From: Rubinisphaera italica
GTDB lineage: Bacteria > Planctomycetota > Planctomycetia > Planctomycetales > Planctomycetaceae
Reading direction: 5' to 3'
DNA length: 64,000 nucleotides
Assembly: GCF_007859715.1 (NCBI RefSeq)
Contig: NZ_SJPG01000001.1
Span: forward strand, 2,630,728 to 2,694,727
Part shown: in pieces, positions 49,671 through 58,402 of the stretch
How positions within the stretch are numbered: the first letter of the stretch is position 1
How the letters are laid out: every line of letters starts with the position of its first letter
Position numbers and translations under genes: made by a program
Notes under the pieces: model-generated
What the model was told of the DNA's origin: nothing
What the model saw: the letters and a program-made list of their open reading frames with translations, nothing else
The model's database searches: none

Positions 49671-49801
49671 AAAAACCACAGAGGCACAGAGGACACAGAG
49701 AGAGTTATTGGTAGGAGAGTTGCAGAATGACTCAAAGATTCGAGATTTGTAACAGCATTGCATGATAAAATTTCTCCGTGTCCTCTGTGCCTCTGTGGTT
49801 A
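49671..49801. repeat. Long inverted repeat of ACAGAGGCACAGAG type
   Basis: AACCACAGAGGCACAGAGGA at 49674-49693 and the flanking bases to 49702 recur in inverse orientation at 49772-49800 (28 positions, one mismatch by my count), separated by about 70 bases. The arms are flanked by A-runs, and no gene lies inside. It has the look of a small dispersed element or REP/MITE-type repeat rather than a simple terminator, since the spacer is long. The rest of the gap 49480-49970 is A+T-rich, with the terminator noted above and no other structure that I would defend. Confidence 0.7.
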
Positions 49802-49970
49802 AAAAACTTTAAAAACAGTTTGGATAAGAGTTTTTGTTTCTCCTGCTATTCAATGGATCGCGATTAAATTTTTACATAGTAAATATGATAATTATCCGTG
49901 AACCATCATATTCTGCTTTGCGTTGATATGATGCTTATCATTCGACATTGTCCTTAGAAACTGACCGCTC

Positions 49971-50753
49971 ATGATTGAACTTGAACATGTCTGGCAACAT
50001 TACGGAGTCCGTCCGGTCTTAAAGGATGTCTCTGTCACCATCAATCCAGGAGAACTCGTCGCGATTCTTGGCCCGAATGGTATGGGAAAATCGACCTTGA
50101 TGGGCGTGATCGCCGGGACAATTTCTCCGCTCAAGGGTACTGTCAGGATTGAAGGAAACCGGAGACGAGGCTCGGTGGAAGAGGAACTCGAAATTCGTAG
50201 CCGAGTGATCTATGTTCCCGATCATCCCTGGTTGCCGATCAAGCGGACAGGTCGAGAATTTGCTCTGAGCGTGGCGCGCTTATACGACGTCGACGATGAA
50301 CGGTTGATGATGCATCTCGATAAATTGTTGAAGTTATTTGACCTTGATGAACAGGCGAATTGGACCATCGAGAGTTATTCGAATGGTCAGAAACACAAGA
50401 TCGCATTGATCGCCGCATTGCTTTCCGATGCACCAATACTCCTTCTGGATGAAGCGTTCTCGGGGGGATTGGATCCTGCAGGAATTCATACGCTCAAGAA
50501 GATCCTGCGGCATCGTGTTCAGGTGCAGGGTTCGACGGTGGTTATTACGACGCCGGTTGCAGAACTGGTCGAGGAAGTGGCCGATCGAATTCTAATTCTG
50601 CATGGGGGAGAAGTTGTTGCTTACGATTCTCTTGTCGGTTTGCAAAAACTAGCCAATTGTCACGGCAGTCTGAACGACGTGCTGCAGAACTTGACGCATC
50701 CGGAATCGCTGTCCCGTTTGGAAGACTATCTGCGAGAGGAACTTAAACCATGA
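49971..50753 (+). CDS. ABC transporter ATP-binding protein
   Basis: A 260-residue ABC ATPase. Walker A GPNGMGKS (34-41), a Q-loop region, signature YSNGQKHKIAL (a diverged LSGGQ, starting SYSNG), Walker B ILLLDEAFSGGLD and a downstream histidine region (no typical H-loop His visible: VVITTPVAEL). It should energise the membrane protein encoded by the overlapping downstream gene. Substrate is unknown; such Walker A/signature combinations occur in ABC-2-type exporters. The absent or atypical H-loop might lower activity. Start ATG 49971 is the only reasonable one. Confidence 0.9.
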   Translation: MIELEHVWQHYGVRPVLKDVSVTINPGELVAILGPNGMGKSTLMGVIAGTISPLKGTVRIEGNRRRGSVEEELEIRSRVIYVPDHPWLPIKRTGREFALSVARLYDVDDERLMMHLDKLLKLFDLDEQANWTIESYSNGQKHKIALIAALLSDAPILLLDEAFSGGLDPAGIHTLKKILRHRVQVQGSTVVITTPVAELVEEVADRILILHGGEVVAYDSLVGLQKLANCHGSLNDVLQNLTHPESLSRLEDYLREELKP

Positions 50754-51982
50754 TGCGCTGGTGGCGTGTGGTATTACCTTCAACACAGTATGTTGTGCTA
50801 TTCCTATTGGCCTTACTCTCTTTAGAAGCCTTTGCGATTTATGATCAATTCATGAATAACTGGCGGAATCCGGTTGTCGAAATTCATTATGCACGCGATG
50901 TCTTATTAGTCATTTGTGCTTTCGGTTACGGGATCTATCGCGCATCTGCATTCAATCCGTTTTTGCGGAACGAATATCGAGACTGGTTAATGACAACCCC
51001 GTGGCGATATGGCAAACCCTTGCCGCTCGGTCCCTTGCGATTGATTCCTCAGGATGTCCTGATCGTCCTCTTTTTGATGTTATTGGGTTTCTATCGTCCT
51101 CCAGAACTGCAGTTTATCTTACGCATCCCATTCGCATTCCTGTTTGCATACACACTTAGCTCGATCTTTTCATTTGTGATCGCAAGACACTGGTTTATCA
51201 TGTATGTCTTGGCATTCGGATTAACCGTGACCCCCCTGCTCTTGTTTCTGCCGTTTGGCTATGCGGAAATGGTGATCATTTTACTGTATGCGGTCGTCTG
51301 GTTGGGCTATCGGAAAATACTGATCGATCTTCCAGTTCAGGCGGAGACCTTTACTACCAATTTCAATTACAGCTTTATAATGGATGCGGAAACCGAAGCC
51401 CGTTACACCAATAAGCTCGGCACGCCATTCGATCAGCTTCGTCCCGATTTACCTCCCTGGCAATTGCCACGTTGGCATGGCGTGATGTTCAGTCTATTGA
51501 TTGGCTCTATCTACTACAGTGGACTTTCCGTATTCAGCTTGGCATCTGGTCAGCCCGGAGTTATGGATGATCTTGCCTTTCGTAACTATCCGATGATGTG
51601 CATGATGATCTTCGTCGCGTTTGGAATGTATCTAATCGATATGACCAGAAATCATCTACCACCTTTGAGTTTAATGGGACGAGTAAGGTCAGGACGATTG
51701 CTCATACCAAGCTACGACCGCGTTTACAGTCCGGCCTTGGGCATACTGACTGTTGTGTCATTGACCTCCGAACAATGGTGGAATCGGGGTCCCAGTTTTG
51801 CAGTCACTTCGACTGTCTGCTTGGTGGTCTGTGCTATGTGTCTACTTGTGTTTACCCCAAATCTTGTCGAGTGGCAATTCACCAGTTCCTGCCGCATCGG
51901 CATGGGAGCCCTAGGCAGGCAATCTGCTTTCCAAGCCCAGCAACAAAAGAAAAACGATCAGCAATTGGCTTCATCCGGGTAA
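50750..51982 (+). CDS. Polytopic membrane protein, putative ABC permease
   Basis: A 410-residue inner-membrane protein with about nine or ten predicted membrane segments (for example VVLFLLALLSLEAFAIYD, IPFAFLFAYTLSSIFSFVIA, MYVLAFGLTVTPLLLFLPFG). Its start ATG overlaps the stop of the ATPase gene by four bases (ATGA), which implies translational coupling, so it is the likely permease partner. I recognise no ABC-2 or FtsX signature. The C-terminus is polar with a Gln-rich tail. Confidence 0.75.
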   Translation: MMRWWRVVLPSTQYVVLFLLALLSLEAFAIYDQFMNNWRNPVVEIHYARDVLLVICAFGYGIYRASAFNPFLRNEYRDWLMTTPWRYGKPLPLGPLRLIPQDVLIVLFLMLLGFYRPPELQFILRIPFAFLFAYTLSSIFSFVIARHWFIMYVLAFGLTVTPLLLFLPFGYAEMVIILLYAVVWLGYRKILIDLPVQAETFTTNFNYSFIMDAETEARYTNKLGTPFDQLRPDLPPWQLPRWHGVMFSLLIGSIYYSGLSVFSLASGQPGVMDDLAFRNYPMMCMMIFVAFGMYLIDMTRNHLPPLSLMGRVRSGRLLIPSYDRVYSPALGILTVVSLTSEQWWNRGPSFAVTSTVCLVVCAMCLLVFTPNLVEWQFTSSCRIGMGALGRQSAFQAQQQKKNDQQLASSG

Positions 51983-52163
51983 GCAACTTGAAGTCGATGT
52001 GTCTGTGAGTCCATCATTGGTCATTAACAACTAAATCTGACAATTTTATGAGGTGGATTCTGATAAAATCATCAGTGTTGGTTGATGGAATCTCCAATTT
52101 TATCTTCGGGATTGGTACAATATACAGACCCCTAAAACCATCCAATATCTGAGGAGATAATTC

Positions 52164-53471
52164 ATGAAAAAAACAGTCAGTGATTCCCGGCGTCAATTTC
52201 TGATCAGCTCCACGGCTGCGACTGCGGCAGCTTCCATGACAACGATGGTGCCTGCCAATGCACTTGGGTTGGACGCAAATTCTACACCCGGCGAGATGAT
52301 CAACCTCGGTGTGATCGGAATTGGCCCTCGCTGCACTTATGATCTGACGGCTATGCTGAAGTTTAAAGATGTCCGTTGTGTGGCGATTGCTGACGTTCAG
52401 GAAAGTCGGCGAGACAAAGGTAAAGAACTCGTCGACAGCACCTATGGGAATAGCGACTGCAAGCTTTACCAAGATTTTCGAGAGCTGTTGGATCGCCCAG
52501 ATATTGATGCCGTTCTTGTCGCTACGGGGGATCGCTGGCATGCGGCTGCTTCGATACTGGCTGCTCAGGCTGGCAAAGATGTTTACAGCGAAAAGCCATG
52601 CGGCATTACGATTGCGGATTGTCAAAAACTGGCTGATACGATGCATAATGAAAAGCGTGTCTTCCAGGCAGGAACACAACGTCGCAGTGTGCCAAACTTT
52701 CAGCAGGCGGTTGAATTTGCTCATAGCGGAAAGTTGGGAAAAGTGCACACACTGCATGCATCGATCTATCAACCAGTTCTCGATAATACCTGGTTGCCGG
52801 CTGAGCCGTTGCCTCCGCAGGATGTGGTCGACTGGAATCTCTGGCTCGGGCCAGCAGCGTGGCGGCCGTACAATCAAAAATATGTTCAAGGTCGCTGGCG
52901 TGGACAGTGGGATTTCGATTCGGGTGCCCGCTTGCTCGACTGGGGAGCCCACACCGTCGATTTATGTCAATGGGCCAATCAGGCCGATGGCACGATGCCT
53001 GTTGAATATGAACCAACAGAAAAGAATATTATCTGCACTTATGAAAATGGGGTAAAGCTGATCATCGACTTCCTGCCCGATCCGTTCGGGGATCGTTCTC
53101 CAGATTACATTACTCGGCTGGGAACCTGCCCGGTGCGCTTTATTGGTGATAAAGGCTGGGTCGAAACTGGCGATGAAGGTGAGATTGTCGCCTCCTCAGA
53201 AGAACTCCAAAAGCAGTTGCCCGATTCCAGCAAACGTGTTCGTGGACTTGATGTCGGGGCTCATGCTCGAAACTTCTTCGACTGCATGCGTTCTCGCAAA
53301 ATGACAGCCGCCAATCAGGATGTGATGCGTCGATCTCACATCGCCTGCCATGCTGCAGCGATTGCCTGGATCCTCAACCGAAAGTTGAAGCTTGATCCCG
53401 TCAAAGAAGAATTTGTCAATGACGAGGCAGCGAACCGCTTACGTTCTCGCCCTTCGCGTGAATGGGCTTAA
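52164..53471 (+). CDS. Tat-exported Gfo/Idh/MocA oxidoreductase
   Basis: A 435-residue sugar-oxidoreductase-family protein. The N-terminus has the twin-arginine motif SRRQFLIS and a hydrophobic Ala-rich stretch, so it is probably exported folded with its cofactor. The Rossmann part starts NLGVIGIGPRCTYDLTAM, and EKPCGITIADC (the conserved Lys of the EKP motif) follows. Later DWGAHTVDLCQWA is typical of the second domain. Enzymes in this group use NAD(P) to oxidise or reduce sugar rings and inositols; here substrate is unknown. GAGGAG lies upstream of the ATG. Confidence 0.92.
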   Translation: MKKTVSDSRRQFLISSTAATAAASMTTMVPANALGLDANSTPGEMINLGVIGIGPRCTYDLTAMLKFKDVRCVAIADVQESRRDKGKELVDSTYGNSDCKLYQDFRELLDRPDIDAVLVATGDRWHAAASILAAQAGKDVYSEKPCGITIADCQKLADTMHNEKRVFQAGTQRRSVPNFQQAVEFAHSGKLGKVHTLHASIYQPVLDNTWLPAEPLPPQDVVDWNLWLGPAAWRPYNQKYVQGRWRGQWDFDSGARLLDWGAHTVDLCQWANQADGTMPVEYEPTEKNIICTYENGVKLIIDFLPDPFGDRSPDYITRLGTCPVRFIGDKGWVETGDEGEIVASSEELQKQLPDSSKRVRGLDVGAHARNFFDCMRSRKMTAANQDVMRRSHIACHAAAIAWILNRKLKLDPVKEEFVNDEAANRLRSRPSREWA

Positions 53472-53495
53472 TTGGCTCATTGATTTGATTCGAAA

Positions 53496-53527
53496 AACGC
53501 TCATTCGTTTCATGACGAGTGAGCGTT
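53496..53527. terminator. Bidirectional terminator
   Basis: AACGCTCATTCGT (53496-53508) and ACGAGTGAGCGTT (53515-53527) pair over 13 bases with one wobble and a six-base loop. On the minus strand a T run follows (to 53493). It lies between the convergent Gfo/Idh/MocA and DUF3124 genes. Confidence 0.78.
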
Positions 53528-53545
53528 CTTATTCTAATGCCAACG

Positions 53546-54223
53546 TTATTCGGTTGCAGCTGAATCAGGTTCTGAAGGTGCATTCTCGTTGTTCGATTTT
53601 TGGGTCGTAGCATCGAAGATAGTTTGCTTGATCACCTTCCCCTGACGGACAAAGGAAATTCCCTGCTGACTGCTTGTGTCAATCATCACGGTTTCAATGA
53701 TCGGGGCTGAAACAGGTTCATCTGCGTGCCATTCGACAATGAAGTTGGCTCCGCTTCCCCCGGTCGCATCTTTGCGTTCCACCAGAAATTCTGTCGTGGC
53801 TAATGGTCCCAGTTTTTGTGGCCGTTCCAAGTGGGACTTCACCATTTTGCCGGTTGTGTCGTAATACTTAACGGATGTCACAACGATATCATTTTCCAGA
53901 TCTGTATTTCTAATGCTCAGTGTGTTGGTCAGCAATTGAGGTTTGCCATCCCCATGGTAAACGTGTGAATAAGCGGGGACATATACCGTTTGCCCTTCGA
54001 TGGGGTAGTAGAGTTCCATGTTGACCAGGCGGGACTCGAGCAATTCTGATGTTGGCATCGGCGGACGATACTGCATCGTATTTTCGAAAGAATCGAGTCG
54101 TGTATCGAGATAGATCGCATAGATCATCAGCGGAACGGTCAGAAGTGCTCCGCAGACAAACAGGATCAATTTAAACCGACGCATAAAGGCATCGGCTTCA
54201 TCTTCAATTGTTTTAGCCATCAT
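53546..54223 (-). CDS. DUF3124 membrane-anchored protein
   Basis: A 225-residue protein with one N-terminal membrane helix (about residues 17-38) and a DUF3124 domain (about 75-185): VYVPAYSHVYHGDGKP, LSIRNTD, VKYYDTTGKMV, and DATGGSGANFIVEW follow the family closely. The C-terminal 30 residues are Gln/Asn/Ser-rich and disordered. DUF3124 proteins are exported and of unknown function. It stands alone on the minus strand, divergent from the HPF-type gene. Confidence 0.87.
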   Translation of the reverse strand: MMAKTIEDEADAFMRRFKLILFVCGALLTVPLMIYAIYLDTRLDSFENTMQYRPPMPTSELLESRLVNMELYYPIEGQTVYVPAYSHVYHGDGKPQLLTNTLSIRNTDLENDIVVTSVKYYDTTGKMVKSHLERPQKLGPLATTEFLVERKDATGGSGANFIVEWHADEPVSAPIIETVMIDTSSQQGISFVRQGKVIKQTIFDATTQKSNNENAPSEPDSAATE

Positions 54224-54557
54224 TTTTATCCTGTGAAATCGCAGTGCAGCATGCGATTGAATTTCGATAATTCCTCAATTTAAGCACTAGGAATAATCAT
54301 AACAATTCGCATTCAAGCACACCAGAATACTTATTCACTTGAGCAATTCATCTGAGTTATGCGAACTCGTCATCTTCAATCGGTGTCTTTCAGATTAAGA
54401 GTTTTCTGAATTACTAAAGTACAAAATGACCACGTGACTGAAAAATCTCAAAATTTTTTCAGAAAAATAAAAATGTCCATTTTTCTCAATCATTTTCTCT
54501 CAGCCTCACGTAAAATTAATAGTGATTCGAAGTTCTGGTTTACCTGAAAGGAACGCT
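54224..54557. other. Divergent intergenic region
   Basis: This 334-base gap between the DUF3124 and HPF-type genes holds CTGAAAAA (54438-54445) with its inverse TTTTTCAG (54455-54462), a small A/T-rich hairpin. TAAAAT at 54509-54514 could be a -10 box for the HPF gene with no convincing -35 box. I see nothing else. Confidence 0.45.
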
Positions 54558-54911
54558 ATGAAGATCGATTGCGTAATCGACTGTGACTTACCTGGCTTGG
54601 TTCGTGAGTCTGCCGAGCAGCGTGCTCAAACACGTCTGGGACGTTTTGAAGAAGTGATTGAGGATGTTAAAATTGCATTCAAAGATCACAACGGTCCCAA
54701 AAAAGGCGTCGATACTGAGTGCATTGTTGAAGTGCATCTGCATGATCATCCTGATGTGATCATTCATGAAACTTCCGATAAAGTTGGCAAGGCTTTGTAT
54801 CAAGGCTTGATTCGCGCGGCTCGTGCGGTCGCCCGGACAGTCGATGTCAAACAGAATCGAAGAAAGTATCAGGAAGGCCGTCAGGCTAAACTGGAAGTTG
54901 CTGAAGTGTAA
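54558..54911 (+). CDS. HPF/RaiA-type ribosome-associated factor
   Basis: A 117-residue protein of the hibernation-promoting factor/RaiA (YfiA) family by the pattern of its beta-alpha-beta-beta-beta-alpha fold: LPGLVRESAEQRAQTRLGRFEEVIEDVKIAFKDHNGPKKG then an ECIVEVHL strand and GLIRAARAVARTVDVKQNRRKY. Short HPFs bind the 30S subunit decoding centre and stop translation at low energy or in stationary phase. ATG 54558 with AAAGGAA upstream gives the standard length; an earlier in-frame start at 54522 would add 12 residues. It stands alone and is followed by a terminator. Confidence 0.8.
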   Translation: MKIDCVIDCDLPGLVRESAEQRAQTRLGRFEEVIEDVKIAFKDHNGPKKGVDTECIVEVHLHDHPDVIIHETSDKVGKALYQGLIRAARAVARTVDVKQNRRKYQEGRQAKLEVAEV

Positions 54912-54969
54912 CCGAATTTTCTACTACCGATGTCACTCGAGTTGACTGCATGTCAATAAACTCGTAATC

Positions 54970-55027
54970 AATCCCAGAACCAGTCATTTTACTTTTTAAG
55001 TAGGAGGCTGGATTCTGGGATTTTCTT
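54970..55027 (+). terminator. Terminator-like structure
   Basis: AATCCCAGAACCAG (54970-54983) pairs with CTGGATTCTGGGATT ending near 55022, with one bulged base, and TACTT/AAGTA forms a small inner hairpin; a T-rich stretch follows. It probably ends the HPF-type transcript. Confidence 0.65.
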
Positions 55028-55132
55028 TTTGCTTTACTCGATCGCTTGATGGACTTATCAGTTCCCGCCTATGCTGTGGTGAGTTGCCATAGAACTGAGT
55101 TACTAACCACACCTTCTATCGAGATTTTCATT

Positions 55133-56251
55133 ATGATCAAATTTCTTCCCTGCCTAACACTGCTCATTCATTGGATGATGATCAATTCTTTTTGTGTGAA
55201 TGCTGAGGAAGTCCAGATTCCTCCAGTTACTCAGCCTGGCCAGAGGGCTTATCTGAGTGGCGAATTGATTTACCCACTGGAAGGTCGACAGACACTACAG
55301 TGTCATGCATCGACAATCGCCGAAACTTCAAACGGTTTAGTCGCGGCCTGGTTTGGTGGCGAGCATGAAAAGAACCCTGATGTTGGCATCTGGGTTTCTC
55401 GGAACGATGGGCAAGGCTGGTCCACTCCGGTGGAAGTTGTCGATGGTTCTGAAGGAGAGGAGCAGGAATACGCCTGCTGGAATCCTGTATTGTTTCAGCC
55501 TGCTGATGGGCCATTGATGTTGTTCTATAAAGTCGGTCTGGATCCTCGCCAATGGTGGGGCATGCTGGTGACGTCCAGCGATGCAGGTCGCACATGGACG
55601 AAGCCTCGTCGTTTAGGGACAAATTCGGCTTTGCCGGAGGAGAATCAGAATTTACTGGGGCCGGTTAAGAATAAGCCAATTCTACTTGCTAATGGCGATA
55701 TTCTATGCCCTTCCAGTACAGAGAACGAAGGTTGGAAGGTGCATTTTGAATTGACGAAGGATCTTGGAAAGACCTGGGAAGTGATTGGTCCTATTCACGA
55801 TGCGTCAAAATATAATGCCATCCAGCCTAGCATTTTGACATATCCTGAACATCGTATGCAGGTTCTGTGCAGGAGTCAGGAAGGTGTGATTGTTCAGAGT
55901 TGGTCAGAAGATAATGGCAAATCCTGGGGGCCAGTAACAGCGACTGAACTGCCGAACCCCAACTCAGGAACCGATGCAGTTACTTTGGCTGATGGGCGTC
56001 AATTGTTGGTTTATAATCATACTCAAAAACGTGGCGACTTCCCTGCTGGCCGGACGATGCTCAATGTGGCGATCTCGCAAGATGGAATAACCTGGACGCC
56101 TATGATGACATTGGAAAAAGACCGTGGAGAATTTTCTTACCCGGCAATGATTCAAACACGTGATGGACTTGTGCATATCACGTATACGTGGATGCGTCAG
56201 ACTGTGAAGCATGTCGTGATCGATCCCGCAAAAATTAACCAGCACGACTAA
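55133..56251 (+). CDS. Exported sialidase-like (BNR repeat) protein
   Basis: A 372-residue protein. ATG 55133 begins a signal peptide ending NAEE; an upstream start at 55046 lacks one. Five Asp-box (BNR) motifs mark a six-bladed propeller: SRNDGQGWSTP, SSDAGRTWTKP, TKDLGKTWEV, SEDNGKSWGP and SQDGITWTP. Such proteins are exo-alpha-sialidases or related glycoside hydrolases, or binding propellers. The typical arginine triad cannot be confirmed by eye, so sialidase activity is not certain. A periplasmic carbohydrate role fits the window. Confidence 0.87.
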   Translation: MIKFLPCLTLLIHWMMINSFCVNAEEVQIPPVTQPGQRAYLSGELIYPLEGRQTLQCHASTIAETSNGLVAAWFGGEHEKNPDVGIWVSRNDGQGWSTPVEVVDGSEGEEQEYACWNPVLFQPADGPLMLFYKVGLDPRQWWGMLVTSSDAGRTWTKPRRLGTNSALPEENQNLLGPVKNKPILLANGDILCPSSTENEGWKVHFELTKDLGKTWEVIGPIHDASKYNAIQPSILTYPEHRMQVLCRSQEGVIVQSWSEDNGKSWGPVTATELPNPNSGTDAVTLADGRQLLVYNHTQKRGDFPAGRTMLNVAISQDGITWTPMMTLEKDRGEFSYPAMIQTRDGLVHITYTWMRQTVKHVVIDPAKINQHD

Positions 56252-56261
56252 AGCTGACGCA

Positions 56262-57053
56262 TTAAACTCCCTGGCTTTTGATAATTGGCGAGGGACTATC
56301 TTTATTGTTTTTAAGCGGGACGAGCTGATTGATTGTCGCTATCGCTTCTGCAAGTGTCATAATTCGTGCGTAACGATCACGTAATGTCGCCAACGAAGCA
56401 TCCTGCAGTTCTGGAGTGACGGTTGCACAACAGTCATCAACCAGGGTGACAAGATATCCCAGATCGCAGGCATCCCGGACAGTCGTTTCTACACATTCAT
56501 TCGTATAAACACCAACGATGAACAGCGATTCAATTCCCATATTCTTGAGCACATAGTGCAGGTTCGTTGAGGAAAAAACGCCGCTGGCAGTTTTATTGAT
56601 CACGATTTCATCACGAAATTCATCCGGGGCAACTGCTTCAATGAAATCGGCATCGCGCGATCCCGGAGGGGCGAGCAGATTCAGTCGTTTATGTCCTTTG
56701 CTGCGATCACGTCCATTTCGAGTCAGCGATTGGATGCGTGTGTGAATCACTTCCAGATTATGCGCTCGAAACGACTCCTGGAGTTTGTGCACATTCGGCA
56801 GAACCATTGATGAAAGCCGTTCAAAGTAATAAGCGTATTCTTCAGAGGGGATACCAGCCTTTGCTGCATCTCGGAAAACACCATGATCTGGAGCCGCATC
56901 GAGATATTGCAAGTCGATGCACAAGAGAGCCGTATGTCTGTTAACGAGAAAATCACTGTGAGCCGGGTTATCGATGAACGATTCGTGATAGACGTCTCTG
57001 AGGGGATCGATGTGCTCGGGCAAATGATTGTCGAGAGGATTTCCGTCAGTCAT
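56262..57053 (-). CDS. Isochorismatase-family cysteine hydrolase
   Basis: A 263-residue cysteine hydrolase with the intact triad Asp47 (CIDLQY), Lys154 (INKTASGVFSSTNL) and Cys187 (GVYTNECVETT). The 35-residue N-terminal extension is unusual. Relatives include N-carbamoylsarcosine amidase, ureidoacrylate amidohydrolase, nicotinamidase and oxamate hydrolases. As the last gene of a carbamoyl/ureide operon, an amidohydrolase that liberates ammonia or CO2 plus ammonia is the best guess. It lies 47 bases after the M20 gene. Confidence 0.87.
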   Translation of the reverse strand: MTDGNPLDNHLPEHIDPLRDVYHESFIDNPAHSDFLVNRHTALLCIDLQYLDAAPDHGVFRDAAKAGIPSEEYAYYFERLSSMVLPNVHKLQESFRAHNLEVIHTRIQSLTRNGRDRSKGHKRLNLLAPPGSRDADFIEAVAPDEFRDEIVINKTASGVFSSTNLHYVLKNMGIESLFIVGVYTNECVETTVRDACDLGYLVTLVDDCCATVTPELQDASLATLRDRYARIMTLAEAIATINQLVPLKNNKDSPSPIIKSQGV

Positions 57054-57100
57054 AGTTCTATTTTCAATCCGGCGTAATTGCCGAGGGTTTGAGCACGGCT

Positions 57101-58369
57101 CTAATTTTGTGCAAGATGCAGTAAAGTTTGCAACATCACATTGGCTCCGGCTTCAATATCAGACCAGGCAGTCCATTCGGCTGGAGAGTGACTTTTTCCA
57201 TTTTTACTGGGGACGAAAATCATACCGACTGGCACCATTCGCCCCATAATTTGAGCATCGTGAGCGGCTCCACTGGGCATTTGATGGTATTCCAGATTTA
57301 ACGTCTCTGCTTGTGTCCTTAACTGTTCGACAATATCTTCACTGCAGGCAACCGGTTGCAGATAGCTCTTCTGTTCGAAATCAAATTTCAGATTTCGACG
57401 TCTCGCGATCGCGGAGAGAGCTTTTTGAAATGCAGTCGATAAATCATCAAGAAACTCTTCGGAGGTATCTCGCACATCAATCGAAAACTCAACGATTCCC
57501 GGCACCGTATTCGCTGCCCCTGGCAAAATTTGGGCTTTGCCGATTGTTGCACGACTGCGTTCGCTACCATTTTCTTCAAGGATTCGTGGTACTTCATGAG
57601 CAAAATCGGCAAGTCCCATGAAAGCATCGTTTCGCATGTCCATCGGTGTTGTACCTGCATGATTCGCCTCACCTCTAAGCCAGACGGACCAGGTAAATAG
57701 TCCCGTAATCTCATCGACAATGCCAACGGATTTATGCATGCGATCGAGCACGGGGCCCTGTTCAATATGCAATTCGAGATAACTGCGGATCGAATCGGGA
57801 TCGCGAGCAGCATCAAGAGCTGCCAGAGGATCGTAGCCTTGTCGGCGCATTTCTTCCTGTAACAGAACCCCATCCAGATCGGACATCGTCGCCAGCGAAT
57901 CAGGGGTGACATACCCACAGACCGATTGGGAGCCGAACATTCCGCCAAAGCGACCTTCTTCATCGCTGAAGGCAATCAGTTCGAGTGTTCGTTCTGTTTC
58001 AATACCCGCCTCGACAAGGCGCCGCAAGCACTCCAGCCCAACGACGACTCCCAATGTTCCATCCAGAGCCCCTGCACAAGGAACGGTATCGATATGAGAG
58101 CCAACCAGCACACGAGGCTTCTCCGTTTTTCCGGTAAAGATCCCCGAGATATTTGCGGCTCCATCCACATTGGATTTTAAGCCTGCTTGCTCAATACGAT
58201 CGATCAACCAGCGTTTGCCTCGCATATCGGCATCGGTGAAGGCCATCCGATAAATTCCACGGTCTTCTTCATCCTTTCCGATTTCTGAGAGAGCGAGAAT
58301 GTCTTCTTTAATCCGTTGAAGATCAATTCGTAAATCGGTTGGAGTCGTCGCTGTCGATTCCGGCATCAC
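57101..58369 (-). CDS. M20-family allantoate/N-carbamoyl amidohydrolase
   Basis: A 422-residue zinc hydrolase of the hydantoinase/carbamoylase subfamily of M20 peptidases. GSHIDTVPCAGALDGTLGVV contributes the first His and bridging Asp, and FSDEEGRFGG the catalytic and metal-binding glutamates. LHIEQGPVLD is characteristic of this subfamily (allantoate amidohydrolase, N-carbamoyl-L-amino-acid hydrolase, ureidoglycolate hydrolase). The lid domain holds NHAGTTPMDMRNDAF. It should cleave a carbamoyl or ureido group from an acid, releasing CO2 and ammonia. It lies 33 bases after the asparagine synthetase gene in the same operon. Exact substrate is unknown. Confidence 0.9.
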   Translation of the reverse strand: MMPESTATTPTDLRIDLQRIKEDILALSEIGKDEEDRGIYRMAFTDADMRGKRWLIDRIEQAGLKSNVDGAANISGIFTGKTEKPRVLVGSHIDTVPCAGALDGTLGVVVGLECLRRLVEAGIETERTLELIAFSDEEGRFGGMFGSQSVCGYVTPDSLATMSDLDGVLLQEEMRRQGYDPLAALDAARDPDSIRSYLELHIEQGPVLDRMHKSVGIVDEITGLFTWSVWLRGEANHAGTTPMDMRNDAFMGLADFAHEVPRILEENGSERSRATIGKAQILPGAANTVPGIVEFSIDVRDTSEEFLDDLSTAFQKALSAIARRRNLKFDFEQKSYLQPVACSEDIVEQLRTQAETLNLEYHQMPSGAAHDAQIMGRMVPVGMIFVPSKNGKSHSPAEWTAWSDIEAGANVMLQTLLHLAQN

Positions 58370-58402
58370 TATGTACCTCTATATGAGTAGATTTTACTGT
58401 CT

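Noticed and set aside
49671..49801. The inverted repeat as a CRISPR array or terminator
   Set aside because: There are only two arms in inverse orientation with one spacer and no T-tract directly after a stem, so neither model fits.
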